A stretch of DNA of 64,000 nucleotides from Martinezella rhizogenes (GCF_027460065.1 NZ_JAPYZZ010000019.1:1-64000), one strand, 5' to 3'. Shown: positions 10,321 to 22,010, counted from the stretch's first letter. The notes: generated from the letters alone by a model not told the origin. Translations and numbers: made by a program.

Positions 10321-10527
10321 ATGGCCAAGAAAACTACTGAAGCCAAGAAGACTGTCACGGTCGAACAGATCGGCAGCCCTATTCGCCGCCCGGCAATCCA
10401 GCGTCAGACGCTGGTCGGTCTGGGTCTCAACAAGATGCATCGTCAGCGCACCCTGGAAGATACTCCGGCGGTTCGCGGCATGATCCGTGCGGTCCAGCAT
10501 CTCGTTCGCGTCGTTGACGAGAAGTGA
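10321..10527 (+). CDS. rpmD: 50S ribosomal protein L30
   Basis: L30 (68 aa) is a small peripheral 50S protein. The motifs [20 protein letters not shown] and [20 protein letters not shown] are diagnostic. It lies 11 bases after rpsE and 16 before rplO. Confidence 0.96.
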   Translation: MAKKTTEAKKTVTVEQIGSPIRRPAIQRQTLVGLGLNKMHRQRTLEDTPAVRGMIRAVQHLVRVVDEK

Positions 10528-10543
10528 GACGGAGTAACCTATC

Positions 10544-11023
10544 ATGAAACTCAATGAAATCAGAGATAACGAAGGCTCCTCCAAGGACCGTATCCGCGTA
10601 GGTCGCGGTATCGGTTCCGGCAAGGGCAAGACCGGTGGTCGCGGTGTGAAGGGTCAGAAGGCTCGTTCGGGCGTCGCCATCAACGGTTTTGAAGGCGGTC
10701 AGATGCCTATCTACCGTCGCCTGCCGAAGCGTGGCTTTAACAACATTTTCGGTTCCGAATATGCTGTTGTGTCGCTCGGCCGCATTCAGACCGCTATCGA
10801 CGCCAAGAAGCTTGACGCTTCCGCAACGATCGATGCTGCTGCCCTCAAGGCTGCCGGCGTCATCCGTCGCGTCAAGGACGGCGTACGCATTCTGGCCGAC
10901 GGCGAGCTGAAGGCCAAGGTTGCCTTCGAAGTTGCCGGCGCTTCCAAGCCCGCGCTCGAAAAGATTGAGAAGGCCGGCGGCTCGATCAAGCTTCTCGTGG
11001 TTGCAGCTGAAGCTTCCGAGTAA
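10544..11023 (+). CDS. rplO: 50S ribosomal protein L15
   Basis: L15 (159 aa) is a late-assembly 50S protein. The glycine- and lysine-rich N-terminal half ([19 protein letters not shown]) is typical, as is [17 protein letters not shown]. It is followed by a strong GC hairpin before secY. Confidence 0.97.
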   Translation: MKLNEIRDNEGSSKDRIRVGRGIGSGKGKTGGRGVKGQKARSGVAINGFEGGQMPIYRRLPKRGFNNIFGSEYAVVSLGRIQTAIDAKKLDASATIDAAALKAAGVIRRVKDGVRILADGELKAKVAFEVAGASKPALEKIEKAGGSIKLLVVAAEASE

Positions 11024-11352
11024 TATATAGACTTCAGACGCCCGGGGCACGTCGCCCCGGGCGTTTGCGCTTCCTGGCCACTGGTGCTTTCGATCTAAAT
11101 CGATTTATAGAGGCATCAGGGCAATCTCTTCGCGGTGTGCTTTCACGGCCCCGCTTGCGGCAGAAAGTGCTGCAGGGAGAGCCTCACAGTTCTTGAACTT
11201 CCGTAGGGGAGGGGATAGGACATAAAAAACAGGGTGAGGCATGATGGCGGTCGAGAACCGCATTCGTCCGAAGCCCGGTTTTGACCGGTATCTTTTAGAC
11301 CTTTCCGCATTGGCCGGTATTGCTGGCTGGCAAGGGTCATTCGGAGAAATTT
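11024..11352 (+). promoter_or_regulatory. Intergenic region rplO-secY with a GC hairpin
   Basis: A perfect 11-bp stem (acgcccggggc 11038-11048, loop acgtc, gccccgggcgt 11054-11064) is followed by ttgcgcttcc. This is a terminator-like structure with a poor T tract. The remaining 290 bases show no credible gene; they probably carry a promoter for secY-adk, but I see no clear -35/-10 pair. Confidence 0.45.
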
Positions 11353-12693
11353 ATGGCTTCAGCAGCGGAACAACTGGCTTCGAACCTGAATTTTTCGACC
11401 TTCGCTAAGGCGGAGGATCTGAAAAAGCGTCTCTGGTTTACTCTTGCCGCACTTCTCGTCTACCGTCTCGGCACCCATATTCCGCTTCCGGGCCTGAACC
11501 CCGAAGCCTATGCGCAGGCCTTCCGTGGCCAGGCCAACGGTATTCTCGGTCTTTTCAACATGTTTGCGGGTGGCGCCGTCGAGCGCATGGCGATCTTCGC
11601 CCTCGGCATCATGCCTTACATCTCCGCTTCGATCATCGTGCAGCTCATGACCTCGGTCGTGCCATCGCTCGAAGCGTTGAAGAAGGAAGGCGAAGCCGGC
11701 CGCAAGATCATCAACCAGTACACCCGCTACGGCACGGTGCTGCTCGGCACGCTGCAGGCCTATGGCATTGCGGTCGGCCTTGAAAGCGGCAATGGTCTCG
11801 TGGTCGATCCGGGCATGTTCTTCCGTATTTCCACCGTCATCACGCTGCTCGGCGGCACGATGTTCCTGATGTGGCTCGGCGAGCAGATCACCTCACGTGG
11901 TATCGGCAACGGTATTTCGCTGATCATCTTCGCGGGCATCGCAGCAGGCCTGCCCAAGGCTCTGGCCGGCACGCTGGAACTCGGTCGTACCGGTGCGCTG
12001 TCGACCCCGCTCATCCTGATGGTCGTCATCGTGGCGATCGGCGTCATTGCCCTCATCGTCTTCGTGGAGCGCGCCCAGCGCCGTCTCCTCATACAATATC
12101 CGAAGCGACAGGTCGGCAACCGGATGTTCCAGGGCGATACCTCGCATCTGCCGCTGAAGCTCAACACGGCCGGCGTCATTCCCGCGATCTTCGCATCGTC
12201 GCTGCTGCTCCTGCCGGCAACGGCGGCAGGTTTTGCCGGTAACACCAACCTGCCGACCTGGGCGACCTCGATCATCGCGTCGCTGCAGCATGGTCAGCCG
12301 TTGTTCATGGCGCTCTACGGCCTGCTGATCGCGTTCTTCGCGTTCTTCTACACGGCAATCGTGTTCAATCCGAAGGATACGGCCGACAATCTCAAGAAGC
12401 ATGGTGGCTTCATTCCGGGTATCCGTCCGGGCGAGCGCACCGCGGAGTACATCGATTACGTCCTGACCCGCATTACCGTGGTCGGCGCGATTTATCTGGT
12501 CTTCGTGTGTATCCTTCCTGAGACACTTATCGCACGTACGGGTATTCCGTTAGCCCTTGGTGGTACTTCGCTTTTGATCGTTGTCAGTGTAACTCTGGAT
12601 ACGGTTGCGCAGATTCAGGGTCACCTGATCGCCCAGCAATATGAAGGTCTGATCAAGAAGTCGAAGTTGCGTGGAGGAAAGAGGGGACGATGA
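11353..12693 (+). CDS. secY: Preprotein translocase subunit SecY
   Basis: SecY (446 aa, usual length) is the ten-helix membrane channel of the Sec translocon. I chose the ATG at 11353 ([20 protein letters not shown]), preceded by a GGAG site; an upstream in-frame TTG would add 11 residues. Conserved segments [33 protein letters not shown] and the cytoplasmic loop with [20 protein letters not shown] are present. It overlaps adk by 4 bases (ATGA). Confidence 0.96.
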   Translation: MASAAEQLASNLNFSTFAKAEDLKKRLWFTLAALLVYRLGTHIPLPGLNPEAYAQAFRGQANGILGLFNMFAGGAVERMAIFALGIMPYISASIIVQLMTSVVPSLEALKKEGEAGRKIINQYTRYGTVLLGTLQAYGIAVGLESGNGLVVDPGMFFRISTVITLLGGTMFLMWLGEQITSRGIGNGISLIIFAGIAAGLPKALAGTLELGRTGALSTPLILMVVIVAIGVIALIVFVERAQRRLLIQYPKRQVGNRMFQGDTSHLPLKLNTAGVIPAIFASSLLLLPATAAGFAGNTNLPTWATSIIASLQHGQPLFMALYGLLIAFFAFFYTAIVFNPKDTADNLKKHGGFIPGIRPGERTAEYIDYVLTRITVVGAIYLVFVCILPETLIARTGIPLALGGTSLLIVVSVTLDTVAQIQGHLIAQQYEGLIKKSKLRGGKRGR

Positions 12694-13280
12694 GACTGAT
12701 ATTTTTGGGTCCGCCGGGTGCGGGCAAGGGAACCCAGGCCAAGCGGCTGACTGATAAGTACGGGATCCCGCAGCTTTCCACCGGTGACATGCTTCGCGCT
12801 GCGGTCAGCGCGGGCACCGAAATCGGCAAGCGCGCCAAGGCCGTCATGGACGCCGGCGGGCTGGTTTCCGACGATATCGTCAATCAGATCGTTTCCGAAC
12901 GCATCGAAGCACCGGATTGTGCCAAGGGCTTTATTCTTGACGGCTATCCGCGCACCGTTCCGCAGGCCAAGGCGCTTGCCGACAACATGCGCAAGAAGAA
13001 TCAGGTTCTCGATGCCGTCATCGAACTGAAGGTGGATGAAGAGGCGTTGATTCGCCGAATCGAAAACCGTGTGGCTGAAACCATTGCCGCTGGCGGCACG
13101 GTTCGCTCGGATGACAATCCGGAAGCTTTCCGCAAGCGCCTGACGGAGTATCGCGAGAAGACCGCGCCGCTCTCCGCCCATTATAGCGAACAGGGCGAGC
13201 TGGTGACGCTGGATGGTATGGCTGATGTCGATGCCGTCACCGAGGCCATCGAGCGCGTTCTCGAGAAAGCCTCTGCCTGA
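12690..13280 (+). CDS. adk: Adenylate kinase, short form
   Basis: Catalyses ATP + AMP to 2 ADP in the cytosol. The P-loop [10 protein letters not shown] is at residues 7-16; the AMP-binding stretch [10 protein letters not shown] and the core [14 protein letters not shown] follow. At 196 aa it is the short type without the extended zinc-type LID. It is translationally coupled to secY, the usual order. Confidence 0.97.
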   Translation: MRLIFLGPPGAGKGTQAKRLTDKYGIPQLSTGDMLRAAVSAGTEIGKRAKAVMDAGGLVSDDIVNQIVSERIEAPDCAKGFILDGYPRTVPQAKALADNMRKKNQVLDAVIELKVDEEALIRRIENRVAETIAAGGTVRSDDNPEAFRKRLTEYREKTAPLSAHYSEQGELVTLDGMADVDAVTEAIERVLEKASA

Positions 13281-13583
13281 TCGACGGAGCGGATGGGCAA
13301 GCGCTGTTGCGTTCTTGCCCACATCGCGCTTTCGCATGACGGCTGATCCTCTGGATCGCAAAAGAATCTTGGCGGAGCCGGTTGCTTTTTTGCGCTGATT
13401 CCGTTAAACACCGCGCCAACTCGCGACATCCCAAGCGACTGGCGCGGATTTCCCTAAAGGGAGGGAGATCCGGGTTCAGTCGTTTTGACTTGTCACGGAC
13501 ATCAATTTGAACTGGCGGTCTTGTTGGCCGCTCGAATGGAATCACCACTTGCCGGATGGCAACTGGAACCAAGGAGAAAAGAC
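13281..13583 (+). promoter_or_regulatory. Intergenic region adk-rpsM
   Basis: This 303-bp gap has no convincing gene. A 7-bp stem (gggcaag 13295-13301 with cttgccc 13314-13320) lacks a T tract. A TTGCTT near 13382 with TAAACA 16 bases later is a weak promoter candidate for rpsM-rpsK. The rpsM leader follows. Confidence 0.3.
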
Positions 13584-13952
13584 GTGGCACGTATCGCTGG
13601 CGTCAACATCCCGACTGCGAAGCGCGTTGTTATTGCGCTGACCTACATTCACGGGATTGGTCCGAAATTCGCGCAGGAAATCATGGACAAGGTCGGTCTT
13701 CCGGCTGACAAGCGCGTTCATCAGCTGACGGATGCTGAAGTTCTTCAGATCCGCGAAGCCATCGACCGCGACTATCAGGTCGAAGGTGACCTGCGTCGTG
13801 AGACCTCGATGAACATCAAGCGTCTGATGGACCTCGGTTGCTACCGCGGCCTGCGTCACCGTCGTGGCCTTCCGGTCCGCGGTCAGCGCACGCACACCAA
13901 CGCCCGCACCCGCAAGGGTCCGGCGAAGGCTATCGCTGGTAAGAAGAAGTAA
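13584..13952 (+). CDS. rpsM: 30S ribosomal protein S13 (GTG start)
   Basis: S13 (122 aa) bridges the subunits and contacts P-site tRNA. I chose the GTG at 13584, preceded by AAGGAG, because it gives the canonical [20 protein letters not shown]. An upstream TTG at 13485 would add 33 unrelated residues. The C-terminal [20 protein letters not shown] is conserved. Confidence 0.96.
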   Translation: MARIAGVNIPTAKRVVIALTYIHGIGPKFAQEIMDKVGLPADKRVHQLTDAEVLQIREAIDRDYQVEGDLRRETSMNIKRLMDLGCYRGLRHRRGLPVRGQRTHTNARTRKGPAKAIAGKKK

Positions 13953-14090
13953 TTTTCCGGTTCTCCGGAAAGGGGAGGCTGGTGCAGTCCGCGCCAGCCT
14001 TTCTGAGTTTGGCGAAAAGCTCGAATACGGGCTGATCGCCGGTGTAGCCGCTGGTGTTACGGCGGTGAAGAGATCAATGAAAGGTATAAC

Positions 14091-14480
14091 ATGGCCAAGG
14101 AAGCCGCACGCGTCCGTCGTCGCGAACGCAAAAATATCACGTCTGGCGTCGCGCACGTCAACTCGACCTTCAACAACACGATGATCACCATCACCGACGC
14201 ACAGGGCAATGCTATTGCCTGGTCGTCCGCTGGTGCCAAGGGCTTCAAGGGTTCGCGCAAGTCGACCCCGTTCGCTGCCCAGATCGCTGCTGAAGATTGC
14301 GCGAAGAAGGCTCAGGAACACGGCATGAAGTCGCTTGAAGTTGAAGTTTGCGGTCCGGGTTCCGGCCGTGAATCGGCACTTCGCGCTCTGCAGGCTGCCG
14401 GTTTCATGATCACTTCCATTCGCGACGTGACGCCGATCCCGCACAATGGTTGCCGTCCGCGCAAGAAGCGCCGCGTCTGA
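14091..14480 (+). CDS. rpsK: 30S ribosomal protein S11
   Basis: S11 (129 aa) forms part of the 30S platform near the E site. Motifs [18 protein letters not shown] and the C-terminal [18 protein letters not shown] are diagnostic. The 138-bp gap after rpsM carries no credible gene. Confidence 0.97.
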   Translation: MAKEAARVRRRERKNITSGVAHVNSTFNNTMITITDAQGNAIAWSSAGAKGFKGSRKSTPFAAQIAAEDCAKKAQEHGMKSLEVEVCGPGSGRESALRALQAAGFMITSIRDVTPIPHNGCRPRKKRRV

Positions 14481-14496
14481 CGCGACCGTGGTTCGG

Positions 14497-14530
14497 AAAT
14501 TCCGCCTTACCTCAGGTCTGGCGGAATTTT
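14497..14530 (+). terminator. Terminator-like hairpin rpsK-rpoA
   Basis: A perfect 10-bp stem (aaattccgcc 14497-14506 with ggcggaattt 14520-14529) encloses a 13-base loop and ends in tttt. Its position, 16 bases after rpsK, suggests partial termination before rpoA. Confidence 0.6.
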
Positions 14531-14675
14531 CGTGTATCTGGCGTGTGCGCGTCGATTTCGATCGACGGACTTGCGCTCAAGAACCCACTGATGAACCACT
14601 GAATTAGGTTCCTCTCGGTGTTTTCATGCTCGGTCCGTCACGATTGGATGGTGGCGGCGAACGGAAGGTTTAAAG

Positions 14676-15686
14676 ATGATTCAGAAGAACTGGCAGGAAC
14701 TTATCAAGCCGAACAAGGTCGAGTTCACCTCGTCCAGCCGCACCAAGGCAACGCTGGTTGCCGAGCCGCTGGAACGTGGTTTCGGTCTTACCCTCGGCAA
14801 CGCGCTGCGTCGCGTTCTGTTGTCTTCTCTGCGTGGCGCCGCTGTAACGGCCGTGCAGATCGACGGTGTCCTGCATGAATTCTCCTCCATCCCCGGCGTT
14901 CGGGAAGATGTGACGGATATCGTGCTCAACATCAAGGAAATCGCCATCAAGATGGACGGCGATGATTCCAAGCGCATGGTCGTGCGCAAGCAGGGTCCGG
15001 GTGCCGTAACTGCTGGTGATATCCAGACGGTTGGCGACATCGAGATCCTGAACCCCGACCACGTAATCTGCACGCTCGACGAAGGCGCTGAAATCCGCAT
15101 GGAATTCACTGTCAACAACGGCAAGGGTTACGTACCGGCTGAGCGCAACCGCGCGGAAGATGCGCCGATCGGCCTCATTCCGGTGGACAGCCTCTATTCT
15201 CCGGTCAAGAAAGTGTCCTACAAGGTGGAAAACACCCGTGAAGGTCAGGTTCTCGACTATGACAAGCTGATCATGACGATCGAGACCAACGGTTCGGTTT
15301 CCGGCGAAGACGCCGTTGCCTTCGCCGCTCGCATTCTTCAGGACCAGCTGGGCGTCTTCGTCAACTTCGACGAGCCGCAGAAGGAAGCAGAAGAAGAATC
15401 GGTTACCGAACTCGCGTTCAACCCGGCGCTTCTCAAGAAGGTCGACGAGCTGGAGCTGTCGGTTCGTTCGGCTAACTGCCTGAAGAACGACAACATCGTT
15501 TATATCGGCGACCTGATCCAGAAGACCGAAGCCGAAATGCTCCGCACGCCGAACTTTGGTCGCAAGTCGCTGAACGAAATCAAGGAAGTTCTCGCTTCCA
15601 TGGGTCTGCACCTCGGCATGGAAGTGCCGGCATGGCCGCCAGAGAACATCGAAGATCTCGCAAAGCGTTACGAAGACCAGTACTAA
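14676..15686 (+). CDS. rpoA: DNA-directed RNA polymerase subunit alpha
   Basis: RpoA (336 aa) dimerises to start RNA polymerase assembly and contacts UP elements and activators. The N-terminal domain has FTLGNALRR-type sequence ([20 protein letters not shown]). The C-terminal domain has [19 protein letters not shown] and [13 protein letters not shown]. Full length; the start agrees with [17 protein letters not shown]. Hairpins on both sides suggest that its level may be set separately from the ribosomal proteins. Confidence 0.97.
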   Translation: MIQKNWQELIKPNKVEFTSSSRTKATLVAEPLERGFGLTLGNALRRVLLSSLRGAAVTAVQIDGVLHEFSSIPGVREDVTDIVLNIKEIAIKMDGDDSKRMVVRKQGPGAVTAGDIQTVGDIEILNPDHVICTLDEGAEIRMEFTVNNGKGYVPAERNRAEDAPIGLIPVDSLYSPVKKVSYKVENTREGQVLDYDKLIMTIETNGSVSGEDAVAFAARILQDQLGVFVNFDEPQKEAEEESVTELAFNPALLKKVDELELSVRSANCLKNDNIVYIGDLIQKTEAEMLRTPNFGRKSLNEIKEVLASMGLHLGMEVPAWPPENIEDLAKRYEDQY

Positions 15687-15693
15687 CAATCAA

Positions 15694-15724
15694 AAAGGCA
15701 GACCCTTTAAAGACTGCCTTTCCC
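15694..15724 (+). terminator. Hairpin between rpoA and rplQ
   Basis: aaaggcag (15694-15701) pairs with ctgccttt (15714-15721) around a 12-base loop, followed by cccc rather than T residues. It resembles a weak terminator or processing site. Confidence 0.4.
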
Positions 15725-15806
15725 CGTCAAACAGCAGATAAGTCATCTGCATGTGCCAGGAAACGGCAGGCCTTAGAGAAGGAACCTGCGTAGAAGGAGA
15801 ATAGCA

Positions 15807-16232
15807 ATGCGCCACGGTAATTCAGGCCGCAAGCTCAATAGAACCGCCAGCCACCGCAAGGCAATGTTTGCCAACATGGCTGCTTCGCTCATTACCCATG
15901 AGCAGATCGTTACCACCCTTCCGAAGGCGAAGGAAATCCGCCCGATCGTCGAGCGTCTCGTGACGCTGGGCAAGCGCGGCGACCTGCACGCTCGTCGTCA
16001 GGCGATCTCGCAGATCAAGGATCAGGACGCCGTTCGCAAGCTGTTCGACGCGATCGCTTCGCGTTACGCAACCCGCAATGGCGGCTACCTGCGTATCATG
16101 AAGGCCGGCTACCGCCAGGGCGACAACGCGGCTCTCGCCGTCGTTGAATTCGTCGAGCGCGACGTTGATGCCAAGGGCGCAGCCGACAAGGCTCGCGTTG
16201 CCGCTGAAGCTGCTGCTGCCGAAGCCGCATAA
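15807..16232 (+). CDS. rplQ: 50S ribosomal protein L17
   Basis: L17 (141 aa) lies near the exit tunnel. [20 protein letters not shown] and [20 protein letters not shown] are diagnostic. The C terminus is an alanine-rich tail ([10 protein letters not shown]). It is the last gene of the ribosomal cluster. Confidence 0.97.
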   Translation: MRHGNSGRKLNRTASHRKAMFANMAASLITHEQIVTTLPKAKEIRPIVERLVTLGKRGDLHARRQAISQIKDQDAVRKLFDAIASRYATRNGGYLRIMKAGYRQGDNAALAVVEFVERDVDAKGAADKARVAAEAAAAEAA

Positions 16233-16262
16233 GGTCTGACGCCGTTCAGGCGTCATGAGTTT

Positions 16263-16295
16263 AAAAGCCGGGTGAGAGATCGCCCGGCTTTTTTG
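16263..16295 (+). terminator. Rho-independent terminator of the ribosomal cluster
   Basis: aaaagccggg (16263-16272) pairs with cccggctttt (16283-16292), followed by more T residues (tttttt run to 16294). This is the strongest terminator of the cluster, 31 bases after rplQ. Confidence 0.9.
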
Positions 16296-16307
16296 TTGAA
16301 ATGGGCT

Positions 16308-16631
16308 TCAGGAGCGGCGCTGATAGTAGTCGTCTTTGCCGTCGTCGCCTTCGATCAATTCGACGGTCCGGTTAAGAAGCCATCTAATTCCCTTACCTTC
16401 GGCGCCAAATTCAGCATTGGATGTGTTCCAAAGATCTCCAATCAGGCTGTCAGGCGTGTCAGAGCGCAATATTGACGATAGAAATGCATTGAGTTCATTC
16501 CGCTCGTTTTTGGTCAGGTGGTACAAGCCAAAAAGTAATACGCGATCCAAGCTCTCGAACATTTCGAAGTCCTGGATCATATAGCCTGTAAATTTCAGGA
16601 ACACGGGTGCGGGTGTGATGGTCTTTTTCAC
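16308..16631 (-). CDS. Small hypothetical protein, immunity-protein-like
   Basis: 107 aa with a GTG start (MKKTITPAPVFLKF); function not recognised. It is acidic and helical, with the pattern LTKNERNELNAFLSSIL then IGDLWNTSNAEFGAEG and IRWLLNRTVELI. That loosely resembles small immunity proteins of contact-dependent or polymorphic toxin systems. No toxin gene lies nearby. The DNA is visibly richer in A and T than its neighbours, hinting at transfer. It sits alone, convergent to rplQ. The immunity idea is an inference from pattern only. Confidence 0.6.
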   Translation of the reverse strand: MKKTITPAPVFLKFTGYMIQDFEMFESLDRVLLFGLYHLTKNERNELNAFLSSILRSDTPDSLIGDLWNTSNAEFGAEGKGIRWLLNRTVELIEGDDGKDDYYQRRS

Positions 16632-16753
16632 GATATCGTCGTTCCCAATCCCGTGAAAAAAGTTAACGTCTTCTCCAGACGCATTTCCTTAGCAAGTGTC
16701 CCCCATCTGCTTTATGACGGGACCAGAAGATGCCGATGAATAGCTCATCTATC

Positions 16754-17626
16754 TCACTCCGGAACGTGAATACGGGCCTTGATGTGCTTGAGTTGCGCGA
16801 CAATCGTAAACGTCATGATGACCAGCAGCGACCACGAACTCCACTTGCCGATATGCACCACGGACCAGGCGCCGATCTGATCGGGGTATTTCCAGATACC
16901 GAAGAATGTGGAGATGTTTTCCGCCAGCCAGACGAAAAACCCTATCAGGACGAATGAGAGAAGCAGCGGCATCTTTCGATCCCGATCATAGGGGCGGTAG
17001 ACCACCGTTGCGCGGGAATAGAGGCCGATGGCGCAGGCGGCGATGTACCAGCGGTAATCGCCGATGAAGTGGTGGGTGAAGAAGTTGGCGTAGATGGCGA
17101 TGCCGATCAGCGTTGCCATCCAATAGGTGGGATAGTGGCGAATGCGCACATCCAGCAGGCGCCATGCCTGAATGATGTAGCTGCCAACGGCGGCGTACAT
17201 GAAGCCGGAAAAGAGCGGCACGCCGAGGACCTTGCTATAGGCGAAGTCGGGATAAGACCAGGACTGGATGGCGCTTGATGTCTTGAACACCTCCAGCGCG
17301 AAACCGACGATATGGAACAGCAGGATGGCCTTGGCCTCGTCAAGCGTTTCCAGCCTGCTCCAGATCATGAAGAACTGGATGCCGAGCGCGATGATCAGCA
17401 GCACGTCATAACGCGGAATGCCAAATAGCCCGGCATGCGGCACGACGAAGATGGAGATGAAAAACAACCCCGCAAACAGGCAGGCACGGGCTTCCTTGAT
17501 GCCGAAATAGAGAAACTCGACGATAAAGCGCCTGATGCCCTTGAGTTCGCCCCAAGGATAGGTATCGCACAGAAGATTGTCCAAAACGGAGAGGCGGGTT
17601 GCGGCTGGACGTGTTGCTGTGCTCAT
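16754..17626 (-). CDS. DUF817 (YoaT-like) integral membrane protein
   Basis: 290 aa with about eight to nine hydrophobic segments, no signal peptide. The sequence FGIKEARACLFAGLFFISIF near residue 50 and SYPDFAYSKVLGVPLFSGFM in the middle match the DUF817 family as I remember it. Biochemical function is unknown. I prefer the ATG at 17626 (MSTATRPAATRLS), preceded by GAGG; a GTG at 17653 would add nine residues. It is divergent from the DUF2809 gene with 56 bases between starts, so the promoters probably overlap. Confidence 0.8.
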   Translation of the reverse strand: MSTATRPAATRLSVLDNLLCDTYPWGELKGIRRFIVEFLYFGIKEARACLFAGLFFISIFVVPHAGLFGIPRYDVLLIIALGIQFFMIWSRLETLDEAKAILLFHIVGFALEVFKTSSAIQSWSYPDFAYSKVLGVPLFSGFMYAAVGSYIIQAWRLLDVRIRHYPTYWMATLIGIAIYANFFTHHFIGDYRWYIAACAIGLYSRATVVYRPYDRDRKMPLLLSFVLIGFFVWLAENISTFFGIWKYPDQIGAWSVVHIGKWSSWSLLVIMTFTIVAQLKHIKARIHVPE

Positions 17627-17682
17627 GTTCGCGCCTCGATTTGCATCTTTCACGTCTCATACGAAAACCCGAGGGAGCCCGC

Positions 17683-18111
17683 ATGGGCCTGCCAAGCCTA
17701 TCCCAGTCTTATTTTGCCCGCTTCCGGCTTTTCGCGGCCGCGGTGATGGTGATCGTTTGCGGTCTTTGCTTGCGGGCGTTCGGCTACGAGGTGGGATTGC
17801 CGTTCGTGGCGGTAAAATATGGCGGATCCGTGCTCTGGGGAGCGATGGTCTATCTGCTGCTGGCGACCGTCCTTCCGTCCCGCTGGCACGGTTACGAGGT
17901 TCACATCGCCGTTTTCGTCGTTGTTGTCGTGGAGCTGATCCGGCTCGTTCATTTCCCGGCACTGGATGCGTTTCGCGCAACGGCGGCCGGAGCTTTGCTG
18001 CTCGGCCGCGTTTTTTCCGCGTGGAATATCGTCTGTTATATCGGCGGGATCGCGGTGGCGTCGTTTACGTTCGGACGGGCCTTGCACGCTTATTCCTCTT
18101 CATCGTCATGA
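17683..18111 (+). CDS. DUF2809 membrane protein
   Basis: 142 aa and four or so transmembrane segments. KYGGSVLWGAMVYLLLATV is the family signature I recognise; the function is unknown. I chose the ATG at 17683 (MGLPSLSQSYFARFR), preceded by GAGGGAG; upstream codons in the same frame look non-coding. The 3' end overlaps the convergent msrQ gene by 47 bases. Confidence 0.75.
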   Translation: MGLPSLSQSYFARFRLFAAAVMVIVCGLCLRAFGYEVGLPFVAVKYGGSVLWGAMVYLLLATVLPSRWHGYEVHIAVFVVVVVELIRLVHFPALDAFRATAAGALLLGRVFSAWNIVCYIGGIAVASFTFGRALHAYSSSSS

Positions 18112-18712
18112 TCGAGGGCCGCACCAGCCGATAGCCCAGCAAGACAACCATGGTGCTGATATAAAACACCGGCTCCAGCGTGATCGATTTCCGCGCCAGC
18201 ACGAAATGCAGCACGCCGACGATGAGGACGAGATAAACGAGCTTGTGCAGTGTGTTCCAGCGGCTGCCGAGCTTGCGGATGGACCAGCGGTTGGAGGTGA
18301 GCGCAAGCGGCGTGAGCATGACAAGCCCGGCCATGCCGAGCATGATGTAGGGACGTTTGAGAATGTCGCCGGCAATGGAGCCGAGCATCAGGCCGCGATC
18401 CAGCACCAGATAGACGGTGAAATGGGCGAGCACATAATAAAAGGCGATCAGGCCCAGCGCCCGGCGATAGGCGATGAGGTTGATGTTGAAGAGATCGCGC
18501 AGCGGCGTCACCAGCAGGCCGAGGCACAAAAACCGCAGAGCCCAGATACCGAGCAGGTGCTCGAAATCCTTGACCGGGTTGAAGCCGAGGCCACCGGTTG
18601 CGGCGAGGTAGAAATACCAGAGGCCGGGACAGAGGCCGATGAGATACAGCGACCAGATGGCCGCCGGCTGGTAACGCTTGGGCAGCGACGGAAGAGGCAA
18701 GGCAAAGGCCAT
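18065..18712 (-). CDS. msrQ: Heme-binding membrane subunit MsrQ
   Basis: MsrQ (YedZ, 215 aa) is a six-helix inner-membrane heme protein that passes electrons from the quinone pool to periplasmic MsrP for repair of oxidised methionine. Conserved histidines are visible in YYVLAHFTVYL and WNTLHKLVYLVLIVGVLHF. It lies 2 bases after msrP on the same strand, so the two form an operon. Its 3' end overlaps the DUF2809 gene on the other strand. Confidence 0.92.
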   Translation of the reverse strand: MAFALPLPSLPKRYQPAAIWSLYLIGLCPGLWYFYLAATGGLGFNPVKDFEHLLGIWALRFLCLGLLVTPLRDLFNINLIAYRRALGLIAFYYVLAHFTVYLVLDRGLMLGSIAGDILKRPYIMLGMAGLVMLTPLALTSNRWSIRKLGSRWNTLHKLVYLVLIVGVLHFVLARKSITLEPVFYISTMVVLLGYRLVRPSIMTMKRNKRARPVRT

Positions 18713-18714
18713 GA

Positions 18715-19656
18715 TCAGTAATTCGCTTTCAGATCCATGCCGGAATAGAGGTTTGCCACCTCGTCATAACCGTTGAACATCAGGGTAGGGCGGTTCTGCG
18801 TGCCGAAAAAGCCGCCTTCGCCGATGCGTTGTTCAGTCGCCTGGCTCCAGCGAGGATGGTCCACATGCGGATTGACGTTGGAATAGAAGCCATATTCGCG
18901 GGCATTGGAGTTTTTCCAGGTCGTTTCCGGCTGCTTTTCAACAAGCGAAATCCGCACGATAGATTTGATACCCTTGAAACCGTATTTCCACGGGACCACG
19001 AGGCGAATCGGCGCGCCGTTCTGGTTTGGCAGCGTTTCTCCATAAAGCCCGACGGCAAGAATGGTCAGCGGATGGCGCGCTTCATCGAGACGCAGGCCCT
19101 CGACATAGGGCCAGGACAGAGGCTGGAACAAGCCGCTTTGGCCGGGCATTTCGTCGGGCCGCACGACGGTTTCGAAGGCGACATATTTTGCGCTGCCAAG
19201 CGGCTCTACCTTATCGAGCAGCGTGGCGAGCGGGAAACCGATCCAGGGAATGACCATCGACCAGCCTTCGACGCAGCGCATGCGATAGGTGCGCTCCTCC
19301 AGCGGATATTTCATCAGCTCTTCGATGCCGAATTCCTGCGGCTTGGAAACGAGGCCATCCACCTTCACCGTCCAGGGCGTCGGCTTGAACTTGCCGGAAT
19401 TCTCCTTCGGATCGGATTTGCCGACACCGAATTCGTAAAAATTATTGTAGCTGGTAACGGCGTCGAGCGGGGTGAGTTTTTCATCCAGCTTGTATGCACC
19501 GGCCTTGGCGGAGAGTGGCGCGGCAATGGCATCGCGGCCGGCCAATCCAATGGCGGCAAGACCCGCCGCCGTTCCGAGGAAGTTGCGTCGGGACAGATAA
19601 AAGGATTTGGGCGTTATCTCTGAAGACTCGATATGGGGTGGACGATAGGCGGGCAT
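18715..19656 (-). CDS. msrP: Protein-methionine-sulfoxide reductase catalytic subunit MsrP
   Basis: MsrP (YedY, 313 aa) is a periplasmic molybdenum-cofactor enzyme that reduces methionine sulfoxide in proteins. A Tat signal is visible ([19 protein letters not shown]). The cofactor-ligand cysteine lies in [20 protein letters not shown] chose the ATG at 19656 ([13 protein letters not shown]) because GGAGG lies five bases upstream; an ATG nine codons earlier contains that site. It is in an operon with msrQ. Confidence 0.94.
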   Translation of the reverse strand: MPAYRPPHIESSEITPKSFYLSRRNFLGTAAGLAAIGLAGRDAIAAPLSAKAGAYKLDEKLTPLDAVTSYNNFYEFGVGKSDPKENSGKFKPTPWTVKVDGLVSKPQEFGIEELMKYPLEERTYRMRCVEGWSMVIPWIGFPLATLLDKVEPLGSAKYVAFETVVRPDEMPGQSGLFQPLSWPYVEGLRLDEARHPLTILAVGLYGETLPNQNGAPIRLVVPWKYGFKGIKSIVRISLVEKQPETTWKNSNAREYGFYSNVNPHVDHPRWSQATEQRIGEGGFFGTQNRPTLMFNGYDEVANLYSGMDLKANY

Positions 19657-19967
19657 AAGAACCTCCATAAAAGCCGGGTGCATCGGCTATAAATCGATTA
19701 TGATAGCCAATACGGTCGCTGCACAGATATGTTTCAGCGCACTGCGGAAAAATAACGCCGAACAGGTGGTAATCGCGCATTTGTGATGGCGTGTCGTTTG
19801 CCGATGGTGCTGAATAGAAAGCGTACCGTACCGAACCGTACTGTTTTGCCCGAAGGTGACAGTGACAGGGCTTGCGGTTTGCGCTAGAAAAACCGCAAAA
19901 TAGGGCAGGAGCTGTTTTTACCGCCTTTGCGGAAATATGCTCCTGGCCAGAGATCGAGGAAAACACC
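19657..19967. promoter_or_regulatory. Divergent promoter region msrP / ilvD
   Basis: No gene seen. Near 19821-19842 an iterated element (taccgtaccgaaccgtac) repeats accg units and could be a regulator site. A stem tgcggttt (19873-19880) with aaaccgca (19890-19897) lies about 70 bases before ilvD. I found no branched-chain leader peptide, so classical attenuation is not supported. Confidence 0.35.
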
Positions 19968-21803
<1,836 letters not shown>

Positions 21804-21889
21804 ACTGTCGCAGAGTGGGGCGGGAGTTAATTAACCGTCCCGTTGCGCGCTGGTTGGAGCTTGCTGACCAGGACCGAAAAGCTCTCATC

Positions 21890-21976
21890 CGTCATGCTCG
21901 GGCTTGTCCCGAGCATCTGCGACCGACCGATACGACGCGACGTGGATAGATCCTCGGGACAGGCCCGAGCATGACG
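21890..21976. repeat. Palindromic intergenic repeat, copy 1
   Basis: Outer arms start cgtcatgctcgggcttgtcc and end in caggcccgagcatgacg. Each arm is itself a hairpin (atgctcggg...cccgagcat). 87 bp. The inner right arm begins atcctcggg, so the arms are mixed types. Confidence 0.85.
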
Positions 21977-22010
21977 TCGAGAGTGATGTGCGATCTGCAA
22001 TTTTTCGATC

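Noticed and set aside
19657-19967. Leader-peptide attenuator for ilvD
   Set aside because: No short ORF rich in Ile, Leu or Val codons is present before the hairpin, which also lacks a T tract.
21890-21976. Repeat copies as insertion sequence ends or transposon remnants
   Set aside because: No transposase fragments are visible between or beside copies, and the spacing of 10-16 kb spans intact housekeeping genes.
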